In this document: piece by piece, positions 45,993 through 55,535 of the stretch
How positions within the stretch are numbered: position 1 is the stretch's first letter
Layout of the letters: each line of letters starts with the position of its first letter
Program-made: the position numbers and the translations under genes
The notes under the pieces: generated by a model
The model's database searches: none
Seen by the model: the letters and a program-made list of their open reading frames with translations, nothing else
Told to the model about the DNA's origin: nothing
DNA from: Bacillus sp. BHET2
GTDB lineage: Bacteria; Bacillota; Bacilli; Bacillales; Bacillaceae_B
Assembly: GCF_005938125.1 (NCBI RefSeq)
Contig: NZ_VCQN01000001.1
Coordinates: 1,116,001 to 1,180,000 of the forward strand
Length of the DNA: 64,000 nucleotides
Reading direction: 5' to 3'

Positions 45993-47348
45993 TTAATGCA
46001 GTGTATTAATTCCGGAAATTACTGTCGACAATAACAGATCCAAATCGTCTTCTTCAATATTTAATGGCGGTGATATCGTCAGAACATTGTTGAAACCTGC
46101 AACAGTGGCACCATTTTTCCCGATGATAACGCCATTCTGCTTACAATAGCTTATGACTGCGTTAACCTTCTCAAGTTCTAATGGCTGTTTCGTGTTTTTG
46201 TTGCATACCATTTCAATTCCGATCAACAGGCCTTTCCCTCTGACATTTCCAACATATTGATGATCCTGCAACAGATTTTTCAACGTATTTATAGCTTTTT
46301 CCCCTAAATCTGCTGAACGTTCAAACAGCTCTTCATTCTCCATGATTTCAATATTTTTCAAGGCGAGTGCACACGCTGCAGGATTGCCACCAAAGGTATT
46401 GATATGGCGGAAATAATCATAATCCTCTGAACCTTTAAATGCTTCATATATTTCGCGTTTCACTGCGGTGGCTGACAGGGGAAGATACGCACTGGTAATG
46501 CCCTTTGCCATCGTTATAATATCCGGTTTCACATCATAATTCATAAACCCAAACGCCTTACCAGTACGTCCAAACCCGCAAATGACTTCATCAACAATCA
46601 AGAGAGCACCATGCTTCTCACAAACTTCTTTCGCTGCTTTCATATAACTATCCTGGGGAATGAGAACCCCACCGCCTGTAATAATAGGTTCCATAATAAG
46701 AGCTGCCACTGTTTCACTTAATTCCCATGTCATTGCCTGATCAATTGCCTTTACACCAGGAAGTTCATGGGGATCTACTCCTAACACTTCATCACGGTAA
46801 GCATCTGGTGGTGCTACATGGTGGAAACCTGGGGCCAATGGTTCATATTTATATTTACGCTGAGCCTGACCTGTAGCAGCTAATGCTCCCATGGAATTGC
46901 CGTGATATCCTCTATATCTGGAGAAAATCTTATACCTTCCATGTTCACCTTTTTGTTGGTGATACTGCCTCGCAATCTTAAATGCTGTTTCATTGGCTTC
47001 AGATCCACTGTTAGAAAAGAAGATTACATAATCATCACCGAGCAATTCATTTAATTTCGCTGCAAGTTCAATGGCAGGTTGATGACTTTGAGTAAGTGGA
47101 AAATAGGCCATTTTCTTAAGCTGTTCGTAGGCGGCCTCTGCTAATTCCTGCCGCCCATACCCAACGTTTACACACCACAATCCTGCCATTCCATCCAGGA
47201 ATTTCTGACCATCCTGATTTGTAACCCAGGACCCGCTTGACTCTGTTACGACCATTGTTCCATCGGGATTGTAAGGTTTCATCGAATGCCAAATGAGTTT
47301 TTCATCATTCTGTAACCATACATCCTGTGATTGACCTGCTTTTACCAT
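45993..47348 (-). CDS. Class III omega-aminotransferase (beta-alanine-type)
   Basis: This 451-aa PLP-dependent class III aminotransferase has the family blocks SNSGSEANETAFKIARQYHQ, YRGYHGNSMGALAATG and LLIVDEVICGFGRTGKAFG. The Schiff-base Lys282 lies in TMAKGITSAYLPLSA, and HINTFGGNPAACALAL follows. It resembles beta-alanine/omega-amino acid:pyruvate aminotransferases. In this cluster it would convert beta-alanine (or 3-aminoisobutyrate from thymine) to malonate (methylmalonate) semialdehyde, feeding the next enzyme, MmsA, encoded 21 nt upstream. Confidence 0.92.
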   Translation of the reverse strand: MVKAGQSQDVWLQNDEKLIWHSMKPYNPDGTMVVTESSGSWVTNQDGQKFLDGMAGLWCVNVGYGRQELAEAAYEQLKKMAYFPLTQSHQPAIELAAKLNELLGDDYVIFFSNSGSEANETAFKIARQYHQQKGEHGRYKIFSRYRGYHGNSMGALAATGQAQRKYKYEPLAPGFHHVAPPDAYRDEVLGVDPHELPGVKAIDQAMTWELSETVAALIMEPIITGGGVLIPQDSYMKAAKEVCEKHGALLIVDEVICGFGRTGKAFGFMNYDVKPDIITMAKGITSAYLPLSATAVKREIYEAFKGSEDYDYFRHINTFGGNPAACALALKNIEIMENEELFERSADLGEKAINTLKNLLQDHQYVGNVRGKGLLIGIEMVCNKNTKQPLELEKVNAVISYCKQNGVIIGKNGATVAGFNNVLTISPPLNIEEDDLDLLLSTVISGINTLH

Positions 47349-47369
47349 GGAGGTTCCTCCTAACCCTGA

Positions 47370-48836
47370 TTAAAAATCGAATCGAGAAGTAATCATTTTC
47401 TTCCTAGTATAGAAATTTACTCCGTCTTTCCCGTTAACATGCATATCTCCGTAGAAAGAATCCTTCCAACCTGAAAATGGGAAGAATGCCATTGTCGCCG
47501 GTACCCCAACGTTAATACCGAGCATACCAGCATCTGCTTCTTCTCTAAACTGTCTAACTGCTGCTGCATCTTTCGTATAAATTGTTGCACCATTTCCATA
47601 TCTTGACTGACGAATATAATCGAGTCCTTGATCCAGGTCTGAAGCTCTCAATAAACTAAGAATAGGTGCGAACATTTCTTCTTTCGCAATCGACATGTCA
47701 GGTGAAACATGGTCAAAGATAGTAGCCCCCAGAAAGTTTCCTTCCTTGAAATCGTTCATCTCTTTCCGTCCGTCTCTGATAAGAGACGCCCCTTCCTGTA
47801 ACCCTTTATCAATATATTCAATTGTCTTTTCCCGGTTTTCCTTTCGTATGACCGGAGTGAGCAGGACTTCTTCGTCCATTCCGCTACCAATGCATAGTTC
47901 ATCAGCCTTTTTATTTAAAGTCTTTACAAACTCTTCATTATCTCCCACAACCACTACTGCACTACATGCCATACATCGTTGCCCGGCACTTCCAAATGCA
48001 GAACTGATAATGTGTTCGGCTGCTTTATTGATATCTGCATCAGGCATGACAACATGATGATTTTTCGCCCCTGACAACGCTTGAACCCTTTTCCCATGAG
48101 AAGCTGCTTGTTGATACACATATTTAGCTACGGGCTGAGAACCTACAAAGGAAATGGCCGCAATATCTTTATTCTCCAATAAGCCATTAACGACATCGTG
48201 GGCTCCATGAACTACATTGAAAACACCTTCTGGCATGCCAGCTTCCGTTAACAGTTCAGCAAGTCTATTGGCTAATATTGGGGTTCTTTCAGAAGGCTTA
48301 AGAACGAATGTATTTCCACATGCAATCGCAAGAGGGAACATCCAAAGAGGTACCATCATTGGGAAGTTAAACGGTGTGATGCCTCCGACTACACCAAGTG
48401 GGTAACGGAACATTTCAGAATCAATGTCTTCTGCAATTCCACTTAACGTTTCACCCATCATCAATGTTGGTGCTCCACAAGCGAATTCAACACACTCTAA
48501 TCCCCGTTGTACTTCACCGTAAGCTTCTTTAAAAGATTTTCCATTTTCCTGAACGACAAGTTTCGCCAACTCTTCATGATTGTCAGAAAGCAAAGAATGG
48601 TATTTATATAAGATTCGGGCCCGCTTCGGTACCGGGGTTTTCTTCCACGTCTCTGACGCTTGTTTTGCCGCTTTAACAGCGATCGCAACATCTTCTTTCG
48701 TGGAGATGGGGACTCTGGCGATTTCTTCATTCGTCGCAGGGTTCAATACTTCTGCGGTTTGTGAGCTAAGGGAATCCACCCATTTGCCACTAACATAATT
48801 CTTTAATACTGCTACATCTTTTTTTATTACCGTCAT
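47370..48836 (-). CDS. mmsA: CoA-acylating (methyl)malonate-semialdehyde dehydrogenase
   Basis: This 488-aa aldehyde dehydrogenase is of the MmsA/IolA subclass. The catalytic Cys288 lies in FGSAGQRCMACS. The GGITPFNFPMMVPLWMFP and SFVGSQPVAKYVYQQA blocks are typical of the CoA-dependent branch. It turns malonate semialdehyde into acetyl-CoA and CO2, and methylmalonate semialdehyde into propionyl-CoA. That is the final step of the reductive pyrimidine pathway. It lies between the regulator gene (205-nt gap) and the aminotransferase gene, and may also serve inositol or valine breakdown. Confidence 0.94.
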   Translation of the reverse strand: MTVIKKDVAVLKNYVSGKWVDSLSSQTAEVLNPATNEEIARVPISTKEDVAIAVKAAKQASETWKKTPVPKRARILYKYHSLLSDNHEELAKLVVQENGKSFKEAYGEVQRGLECVEFACGAPTLMMGETLSGIAEDIDSEMFRYPLGVVGGITPFNFPMMVPLWMFPLAIACGNTFVLKPSERTPILANRLAELLTEAGMPEGVFNVVHGAHDVVNGLLENKDIAAISFVGSQPVAKYVYQQAASHGKRVQALSGAKNHHVVMPDADINKAAEHIISSAFGSAGQRCMACSAVVVVGDNEEFVKTLNKKADELCIGSGMDEEVLLTPVIRKENREKTIEYIDKGLQEGASLIRDGRKEMNDFKEGNFLGATIFDHVSPDMSIAKEEMFAPILSLLRASDLDQGLDYIRQSRYGNGATIYTKDAAAVRQFREEADAGMLGINVGVPATMAFFPFSGWKDSFYGDMHVNGKDGVNFYTRKKMITSRFDF

Positions 48837-48926
48837 TTTAGTTCCTCCTTATTTCAGTTGGTATTCATACTTCAATTATAAGAGTAGAACCTTTTTTCAA
48901 TTCGTTATTATCATTATGAAAGAAAA

Positions 48927-48940
48927 TGATAAGGCTTTCA
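48927..48940. promoter_or_regulatory. Degenerate cre-like site upstream of mmsA
   Basis: TGAAAGCCTTATCA on the minus strand matches the CcpA cre consensus TGWAANCGNTNWCA except that the central CG is CC. The central CpG matters for CcpA, so function is doubtful. Confidence 0.25.
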
Positions 48941-49041
48941 TTAGACATTGTGTAAAAGAACATGACATATTCATTGGACATTATTTCATTCAACTAGGGA
49001 ATACATCTCCAACCGGTCATGAATTCTATTGAGTCCAGATA

Positions 49042-50643
49042 TTAATTGATCTTAGATTTCTTAAGAGTGTGATGTGGTTGCAGATACTCATAAGAAGCAA
49101 GTAAAAATTCAATAGCCACTCGTTTATCGGATGCCATGAAATCCTTGCCTAGTAGATCTTCTATTTTCTTCAGACGGTGATAAAGTGTTTGCCTTACGAT
49201 GAACAATTTTTTGGACGTTTCTTGCTTTGAGCCCTGACATGCGAGAAAAACCTTCAGTGTCTCCATTAAATTTCCATCATGATCGCGATCATAAGTCAAT
49301 AAGGGGGACAAATACTCCTCGATCATTTCCCACAGGTTCACGTTCTCATGAACACTGGAGATTAATCTGAATAAATGAAGGTCATCAAAGAAGTAATAGG
49401 TGTTTGTCCCCCCCACCTTCGATCGGTGCTTGAGACTCTCTATCGCTGTTTCATAGCTCTTATGAATATCCATCATCTCCTCTTGATATTTGCCCGTAGC
49501 AAATACGATCGGAGATGAATCTTTAAAGAAATCTGACTGAAGGATCTTTTCATATGCATTTGTCACCCTGGATTTCCAATCCCCTATTCTCCTTGTATCT
49601 AAGAGGATAAAAATGAGATTGTTACCTATTCTTTCAGGTACAACTTGAAAGCCATGCTGCTCAAATATGCTTCTTGTCACGAGGTTAAAATACGTTAAAT
49701 TCAGTGTCTCTTTCTCATTTACCTTATCTGTCTTGCAAATACATACCACTCCACCGTGAATTGTTAACTTTTGTTCCCTAATAAAAGTATCAAGTCTGTC
49801 ATAAGACTGTTCTCCCTTCAACCAAGACATGATCCATTTAGAATCCTCCAACCGCTTTTGCTCGTTAAAATAAAGTTCCCTCATTAAATACTGAGCAAGT
49901 GCCGTTGACGTTCGGTCGAGGATCAACAGCTCATATTCACTAAAAGGGGGGTTGCTTCGATAGATAGTTAGCTCAGCATATTCTTGGTCAAATAAAATTA
50001 CTTTTGTAGAAACAAATTGACGATTGTAAGTCTTTTTATATCTATCATATTTGTTTATGAGCTTTACTTGTTCAGGCGAGCATAAGAGGGGATAGAACTC
50101 TACTTTTTGTTCTTTTAACTGAAAGAGAACCTGAACATTTAGCTCACTATGTAAAACTTGTAGAATGTCTCTAAAATGATTGACTCCAAGTAGCTTCTTA
50201 TTCAAGTCTTGAGCATAGGAATCTAACTTTTTGATCATGTCATATTGTTGATTAATTAATACAGAATGTATATCCTGGGTAATACTTACAAATGGGACTT
50301 CTTTCTGAAAAACAATGACAGGAAAATCAAAATCATCAGCACATTTTAATACTGATACAGGTATAGAGGAAATGTTCGTATCCAATTCAATACAAATGGC
50401 AGCTGCATCGCACTCAATTAATTGCTCAATAAGAGAAAGAAAGGTATCTTCTTCTTGCAATGCAATACCTGTTGATAGTATTAGTTCATTTCCATTTAAG
50501 AGATTTTTTATTGATGTCACTTCGACTACGTGGACCCATTTCACTTGTCTCACCAGCCCCTTGTGTCCCGCTATGACTTTTGCATGTTCAAAGTGTTTTC
50601 GTACAAGCATATCTTCTACTGAGAAATAGTAATTACTTTTCAT
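49042..50643 (-). CDS. PucR-family transcriptional regulator
   Basis: The 533-aa protein from ATG 50643 (AAGGAG 6 nt upstream) has the N-terminal PucR/purine-catabolism sensing domain (YYFSVEDMLVRKHFEHAKVIAG, LILSTGIALQEED). A middle GGDEF-like/CdaR-type domain (about residues 290-410) follows, and then the C-terminal PucR helix-turn-helix (FLACQGSKQETSKKLFIVRQTLYHRLKKIED). PucR proteins activate catabolism of ureides and other nitrogen compounds. Encoded in the middle of the cluster, it is the likely inducer-responsive regulator, with the effector unknown. Confidence 0.92.
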   Translation of the reverse strand: MKSNYYFSVEDMLVRKHFEHAKVIAGHKGLVRQVKWVHVVEVTSIKNLLNGNELILSTGIALQEEDTFLSLIEQLIECDAAAICIELDTNISSIPVSVLKCADDFDFPVIVFQKEVPFVSITQDIHSVLINQQYDMIKKLDSYAQDLNKKLLGVNHFRDILQVLHSELNVQVLFQLKEQKVEFYPLLCSPEQVKLINKYDRYKKTYNRQFVSTKVILFDQEYAELTIYRSNPPFSEYELLILDRTSTALAQYLMRELYFNEQKRLEDSKWIMSWLKGEQSYDRLDTFIREQKLTIHGGVVCICKTDKVNEKETLNLTYFNLVTRSIFEQHGFQVVPERIGNNLIFILLDTRRIGDWKSRVTNAYEKILQSDFFKDSSPIVFATGKYQEEMMDIHKSYETAIESLKHRSKVGGTNTYYFFDDLHLFRLISSVHENVNLWEMIEEYLSPLLTYDRDHDGNLMETLKVFLACQGSKQETSKKLFIVRQTLYHRLKKIEDLLGKDFMASDKRVAIEFLLASYEYLQPHHTLKKSKIN

Positions 50644-50705
50644 CCGTCTCTCCTTATTGATTTGACGTGGGAAAATAGGGAAAAAGGATTGGCTGAACCA
50701 ATCCT

Positions 50706-50894
50706 TCATTTGTCTTCAATATAGGGGATTGCAAACTGAATCTCTTCACTCCACCAATTTAATAATTCTTCTTCTGTCAGGTGATTAGAAGACAAGACGG
50801 TTAACAGCCAATCGATTAACTCATCAGACGTTTGCATTATTCCAGGACTGAGTATATAGCCTTTCTTACTATGCTGATTTCTCAAGTCACTCAT
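50706..50894 (-). CDS. Unrecognised 62-aa acidic microprotein in the pyrimidine cluster
   Basis: A 62-aa frame has a strong AAAAAGGGGGG ribosome binding site. It has no membrane helix. The sequence includes GYILSPGIMQTSDELIDWLL and TEEELLNWWSEEIQFA, with three Trp in a short helical, acidic stretch, suggesting a protein-protein interaction partner. It is 18 nt behind another microprotein gene and 62 nt before the PucR gene. I do not recognise the family. The tight spacing suggests it is a genuine cluster component. Confidence 0.65.
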   Translation of the reverse strand: MSDLRNQHSKKGYILSPGIMQTSDELIDWLLTVLSSNHLTEEELLNWWSEEIQFAIPYIEDK

Positions 50895-50912
50895 CCAATC
50901 CCCCCTTTTTAG

Positions 50913-51125
50913 TTATGAAGTTTGAAATTGAAATAACAGATTAGAAAAATACTTTCGCGCATTCGCCGTTTTAACATGAAGAGTAGCGCTTCTTTTGTTT
51001 TCAGTATGTTTAAAAACGACATATGCTCCACTAAGGTTTTCTGTCACCTTTTCAATTTTAAAGCCTTTTTGTAAGAGAAAGTCGATTTTATCCCTTTCGT
51101 TTAAGAACTCTTGATAATCGGACAT
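50913..51125 (-). CDS. Unrecognised 70-aa basic/aromatic microprotein in the pyrimidine cluster
   Basis: A 70-aa frame has a GAAAGGG site about 7 nt before the ATG. It mixes charged and aromatic residues (LNERDKIDFLLQKGFKI, LSGAYVVFKHTENKRSATLHV, RKYFSNLLFQF) in an alternating beta-type pattern, with no signal peptide or catalytic motif visible. It lies 48 nt after the permease gene and 18 nt before the second microprotein gene. It may bind RNA, protein or metabolite; no function is claimed. Confidence 0.65.
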   Translation of the reverse strand: MSDYQEFLNERDKIDFLLQKGFKIEKVTENLSGAYVVFKHTENKRSATLHVKTANARKYFSNLLFQFQTS

Positions 51126-51173
51126 TCTAACACCCTTTCTTCATTCGTATGGAATAGGATTTTAGCGTTTAAT

Positions 51174-52643
51174 TCAAGAAAGACTTGTGCCTGTCGGAGA
51201 TTCTTCCAAGACAACCTCTTCTTCCACCTCAATTTCCCAATCTCGACCAACTGATAATCCTAAATATTTCTCATCACTTGGATCAAGAAGCTCTGCCTGT
51301 TCATATTTCTTGAACCACCAGAATTTTGCCAACACATAATAACAAAGCGCACCAATTCCAAATCCAACTAAAAATGAAAAGTTAGGAACAAAATAGGAAG
51401 CAACAGCACCTATGATCCATGAAATGAACCCGGCAAGATTGACACCTTTCATATATTTGAATTGTCCGTTGTCCTCATACAGAGCTGGAACATTGACTCT
51501 TCTCTTTCTAATAAAGTAATAGTCAGAAATTAAAATTCCTACAATTGCAGATAAAATCCCTCCTACAAAGAGAAGAACCGGAATGATAACACCAAATAGA
51601 TTCCAAGGCTGAACAATTGTCCCTACGATTCCAGCAGTTATTACCCCTGCCCAGAAAGGGAATTTAGGTCCACCAACATTGGAAAAGATGGTGGCGGCTG
51701 GGACAATATTCGCTGCAATATTTGTTGACCATTGAGCCAGAACGATCATCAGTAGGAGAACGCCTAATACGAAACCACTTGCTGCTTCCTGAAGGGCAAC
51801 AACAGGATCATAGTTCAAAACGGCGATATAAGATATTCCACCAATCATCACCATAAATGCTTGAGTGATCGGGAGAGCTACAAGATTACCAATTAAAGAG
51901 CTGCGATTTCTCTTAAACCAATTACGCTCATTACTAGGAGCCTTCATGAAGCGTGAAATAGAAGGAATATCAGCTGAAAGTGTAGCCCAAAAGCCCATAT
52001 TACTAAAAATCACTACCAGAAAAGCAGTAAAGGTTGCAACACCCGTTACAGGACTTTCCACCCAACTCCAAATGTCTCTTCCCTGAGTGGCCGCAGAATC
52101 TGATAAGGAGGAATACATCCACACTGAAATAAGAATGATGATTGGAGCAGCAAGGTCAGCAAATCGTTCTACCGCTTTAATACCAAGGGCTGTATTCATC
52201 AATTGGAGGACTGCAAATAGTAAAAAACAAACGAACCAATTATTAAAACCAAATAAAATATTTAGAATTCCATTCATCGCTGTGGCACCAAAGTAAGTGT
52301 TAATACCAAACCACATGGAAGCAGCTAACCCGCGAACAACTGATGGTATATGCGTGCCAATTGTTCCGAATGGTGCCCTCATATACACAGGAAAAGACAC
52401 TCCATGCTCAATCCCTATATCACCCGTTAAAGTAATAAAAAGACCGATGGCTAGAGAACCGATGATTGTGGCCAGCATGACGAGGGGTAATGGCAAGGAT
52501 ACGACTCCCGCCCCACCGATTGCGAAGGTAGCCAGAACCACTACCATCCCTACCCACATAAATGAATAACCAAGTTTAGTGATTTTCCTTTCACTTTCTT
52601 TAATTGGTAATAAATCCGGAGACTTTAAATAACTTCTTTTCAC
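51174..52643 (-). CDS. NCS1-family nucleobase/hydantoin/allantoin permease
   Basis: This 489-aa, twelve-helix NCS1 transporter brings nucleobases, hydantoins or allantoin in with a cation. It has the helix-1 GYSFMWVGMVVVLATFAIGG region and the NCS1 loop FPVYMRAPFGTIGTHIPSVVRG. The helix-6 block SNMGFWATLSADIPSISRFM and the NIAANIVPAATIF block are also present. I place the start at GTG 52643 (GGGGTG 6 nt upstream, protein VKRSYLKSPDLLPI); a TTG at 52685 lacks a ribosome binding site. In this cluster uracil, thymine or hydantoins are the likeliest cargo. Confidence 0.93.
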   Translation of the reverse strand: MKRSYLKSPDLLPIKESERKITKLGYSFMWVGMVVVLATFAIGGAGVVSLPLPLVMLATIIGSLAIGLFITLTGDIGIEHGVSFPVYMRAPFGTIGTHIPSVVRGLAASMWFGINTYFGATAMNGILNILFGFNNWFVCFLLFAVLQLMNTALGIKAVERFADLAAPIIILISVWMYSSLSDSAATQGRDIWSWVESPVTGVATFTAFLVVIFSNMGFWATLSADIPSISRFMKAPSNERNWFKRNRSSLIGNLVALPITQAFMVMIGGISYIAVLNYDPVVALQEAASGFVLGVLLLMIVLAQWSTNIAANIVPAATIFSNVGGPKFPFWAGVITAGIVGTIVQPWNLFGVIIPVLLFVGGILSAIVGILISDYYFIRKRRVNVPALYEDNGQFKYMKGVNLAGFISWIIGAVASYFVPNFSFLVGFGIGALCYYVLAKFWWFKKYEQAELLDPSDEKYLGLSVGRDWEIEVEEEVVLEESPTGTSLS

Positions 52644-52780
52644 CCTGAACACCCCATTTTCGTTTGCTTCGAATGGCAAAACCAATCATGGTACAAGAGA
52701 GGCAAATGGATGGAGGATGACCCCATCCTGTTTGCAGGAGTAGTTCTACATTAAAGATGGATGCATTTCAAGATAGATTG

Positions 52781-54208
52781 TTAGGACTTGGAAGATTGAA
52801 GTTCCTCACTCTCTTCATTAGAAAGCAGATTACCGTATTTCGCTCTCTTCACATACTTACCGGAACCCAGTTTTCCAACAAATTGTTTATCTTTGATCAC
52901 ATAATCACCTCTTGATAATACGGAAACAGGTTCACCCTTCATTTTCATCCCTTCAAATGGATTATAATCCGCTGCCATATGATGTGTTTGTGCAGAAATC
53001 ACTCTTTCAGCATCCGGGTCAAAAATGACAACATCTGCATCAGAACCTACTGCAATAGTACCTTTCTGAGGATATAGACCAAAGAGCTTGGCACTTCTGG
53101 TTGACATGATATCAACAAACTGGTTCAAACTTATTCGTCCTTTATCAACCCCTTCTGAGAATAATATGGATACACGGTCCTCAATAATCGGTCCGCCATT
53201 CGGGATTTTAGTGAAATCATCTTTTCCAAGATCTTTCTGTCCTTGGAAATCAAATGAACATTGATCAGACCCCAATGTTTGAAGCTGTCCACTTTTCAAA
53301 GCATTCCAGAGAACATCCTGATGCCACTTTTCACGGAGAGGAGGCGACCAAACGTATTTTGCACCTTCAAAGTGAGGTCTCTCTAAATAGGTTTGATCAA
53401 GCACCAGATACTGAGGACATGTTTCTCCCCAAACATTCAACCCTTTACTCCTTGCTGCCGAAATCTGCTCTACAGCTTCCGAACAGGAAACATGCACGAC
53501 ATATAGCTGGGAATCGGCCAATCCAGTCAGTTTAGCTGCACGCCCAGTAGCTTCACCTTCAAGTTCAGGAGGTCTAGTCAATGCGTGATAAATGGGATCG
53601 GTTTTCCCTTCCTCCAACGCCTTTTCAGTTAAATACTCAATAACATCTCCATTCTCTGCGTGAACCATGACGAGAGCACCTAATTCCTTTGCAGCAATTA
53701 AGGTTCTAAATAGCGTTTCGTCGTCTGCCTGAAATACATTTTTATAGGCCATAAATACTTTGAAAGAGGTTATTCCTTCTTGTTCCATGACCTGAGGGAG
53801 CTGAGATAGAACGTCTTGATTAATTTCTCCGATCATTAAGTGGAAGCTATAATCAATGACAGCTTTATCCTTAGATTTTTCATGCCATGTATCAATTGCC
53901 TTTTGAAGAGGTTCCCCCTTATTCGTTAAGCAGAAATCGATGAGGGTCGTTGTCCCTCCATAAGCTGCTGCAATCGTTCCACTCTCAAAGTCATCCTTTG
54001 AAACCGTTCCTCCAAAGGGCATTTCAAGATGGGTATGAGGGTCTATGCCCCCGGGAAAAATATATTTCCCTTCAGCATTTATTACTTCTGCCTCTGAGTG
54101 ATCGAATGCTTTACCGATTCCTGCAATCTTACCGTCCTGTATAAGAATGTCGGCCTTATATGTGTCTGTCGCTGTCACAATTGTTCCATTTTGAATGATT
54201 TTATTCAT
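52781..54208 (-). CDS. hydA: Dihydropyrimidinase / D-hydantoinase
   Basis: This 475-aa cyclic amidohydrolase opens dihydrouracil (or 5-substituted hydantoins) to N-carbamoyl-beta-alanine. Binuclear-metal residues are visible: HxH in GGIDPHTHLEMPFGG, the carboxylated lysine in ITSFKVFMAYKN, His in LVMVHAENGD and YVVHVSC, and Asp in TLGSDQCSF. The length is standard. It follows preA by 16 nt. Dihydropyrimidinase is the expected primary role because dihydropyrimidine dehydrogenase and ureidopropionase are encoded in the same run. Confidence 0.95.
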   Translation of the reverse strand: MNKIIQNGTIVTATDTYKADILIQDGKIAGIGKAFDHSEAEVINAEGKYIFPGGIDPHTHLEMPFGGTVSKDDFESGTIAAAYGGTTTLIDFCLTNKGEPLQKAIDTWHEKSKDKAVIDYSFHLMIGEINQDVLSQLPQVMEQEGITSFKVFMAYKNVFQADDETLFRTLIAAKELGALVMVHAENGDVIEYLTEKALEEGKTDPIYHALTRPPELEGEATGRAAKLTGLADSQLYVVHVSCSEAVEQISAARSKGLNVWGETCPQYLVLDQTYLERPHFEGAKYVWSPPLREKWHQDVLWNALKSGQLQTLGSDQCSFDFQGQKDLGKDDFTKIPNGGPIIEDRVSILFSEGVDKGRISLNQFVDIMSTRSAKLFGLYPQKGTIAVGSDADVVIFDPDAERVISAQTHHMAADYNPFEGMKMKGEPVSVLSRGDYVIKDKQFVGKLGSGKYVKRAKYGNLLSNEESEELQSSKS

Positions 54209-54224
54209 TACCTTACCTCCTGAA

Positions 54225-55511
54225 TTATTTCACTGCATTGACGATTGAACTTGAAAGGTTACTTACCACCGCTTGACGTTGATTCCAGGTCATCGGCATA
54301 TGGCCACTTGGAACTTCTATCATGTCAATAGCACCATCAACAGGGCATACGATCGAGCAGAGATTACAGCCTACACAATCTTCTTCCCTCACCTTTAAAT
54401 AACTGTTTCCTTTAGGGTCCATCAACATCTCAATACATTGGTGAGAAGTATCTTCACATGCAATATGGCACTTATTACAGTTAATGCAAACATCCGTATT
54501 GATTTTTGCGACAACACTATAATTAAGATCAAGATTGCCCCAATCTGAAAATCTCGGAACAGACTTTCCGACGATTTCCTGCACAGAAGAGATTCCTTTA
54601 TCATCTAAATAATTATTCAAACCATCGAGCATATCCTCGACGATTCTGAAACCGTGATGCATAGCAGCCGTACAGACTTGAACCCCTGATGCTCCCATAA
54701 GCATAAATTCGACAGCATCCTGCCAATTTGATACTCCTCCCATTCCAGAAATCGGAACGCTTATACGGGGATTTCTGGCACATTCTGCAACCATGTTCAA
54801 GGAAATCGGCTTAACGGCAGGTCCACAGTAGCCTCCATGTGCGCCTTTTCCAGCAACATGTGGAATAGTGTTCCATGAATCCAAATCTACCCCCGCTAAG
54901 CTATTGATGGTATTGATCATACTCACTGCATCGGCTCCGCCCCGAACAGCCGCTTCGGCTGTTACGGTAATATCCGTAATATTCGGTGTCAGCTTTACAA
55001 TTACAGGAGTCTTAGCCATTTCCTTGGCCCAATGGGTTTGTTTTTCAACCAGTTCTGGGACCTGACCTGAGGCAGACCCCATTCCTCTTTCAGCCATTCC
55101 GTGTGGACAACCGAAATTAAGCTCTAAACCATCTACCCCGACATCCTCAACTTTCTTAACAATTTCATGCCACTTTTCCTGTTTAGGTTCTACCATCAAT
55201 GATGCAATAATGGCGTGATTGGGGAACCGTTTCTTCGTTTCATATATTTCCTTTAAATTCACTTCTAATGGACGATCGGTAATGAGTTCGATATTATTGA
55301 ACCCTGCTACCTTCTGTCCATTAAAACTGACTGCTGCGAATCTTGAGGATACATTGATAATGGGGTCACCTAATGTTTTCCAAACTGCTCCACCCCATCC
55401 TGCCTCGAAAGCCCTTTGGACTTGGTAACCTGAGTTCGTTGGTGGCGCTGAAGCTAACCAAAATGGATTGGGTGATTTGATTCCTGCTAAGTCGATGCTT
55501 AAATTTGCCAT
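54225..55511 (-). CDS. preA: Dihydropyrimidine dehydrogenase subunit PreA (FMN, Fe-S)
   Basis: PreA carries the uracil-reducing site of bacterial dihydropyrimidine dehydrogenase. The 428-aa protein has a dihydroorotate-dehydrogenase-type FMN barrel with the active-site cysteine in LNFGCPHGMAERGMG. Two C-terminal ferredoxin motifs, CINCNKCHIAC and CVGCNLCSIVCP, pass electrons from PreT. Substrate loop residues such as TPNITDITVTAEAA are intact. It is coupled by a 24-nt gap to preT. Confidence 0.96.
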   Translation of the reverse strand: MANLSIDLAGIKSPNPFWLASAPPTNSGYQVQRAFEAGWGGAVWKTLGDPIINVSSRFAAVSFNGQKVAGFNNIELITDRPLEVNLKEIYETKKRFPNHAIIASLMVEPKQEKWHEIVKKVEDVGVDGLELNFGCPHGMAERGMGSASGQVPELVEKQTHWAKEMAKTPVIVKLTPNITDITVTAEAAVRGGADAVSMINTINSLAGVDLDSWNTIPHVAGKGAHGGYCGPAVKPISLNMVAECARNPRISVPISGMGGVSNWQDAVEFMLMGASGVQVCTAAMHHGFRIVEDMLDGLNNYLDDKGISSVQEIVGKSVPRFSDWGNLDLNYSVVAKINTDVCINCNKCHIACEDTSHQCIEMLMDPKGNSYLKVREEDCVGCNLCSIVCPVDGAIDMIEVPSGHMPMTWNQRQAVVSNLSSSIVNAVK

Positions 55512-55535
55512 GAATTTCCCCCCTTATAAGACATC

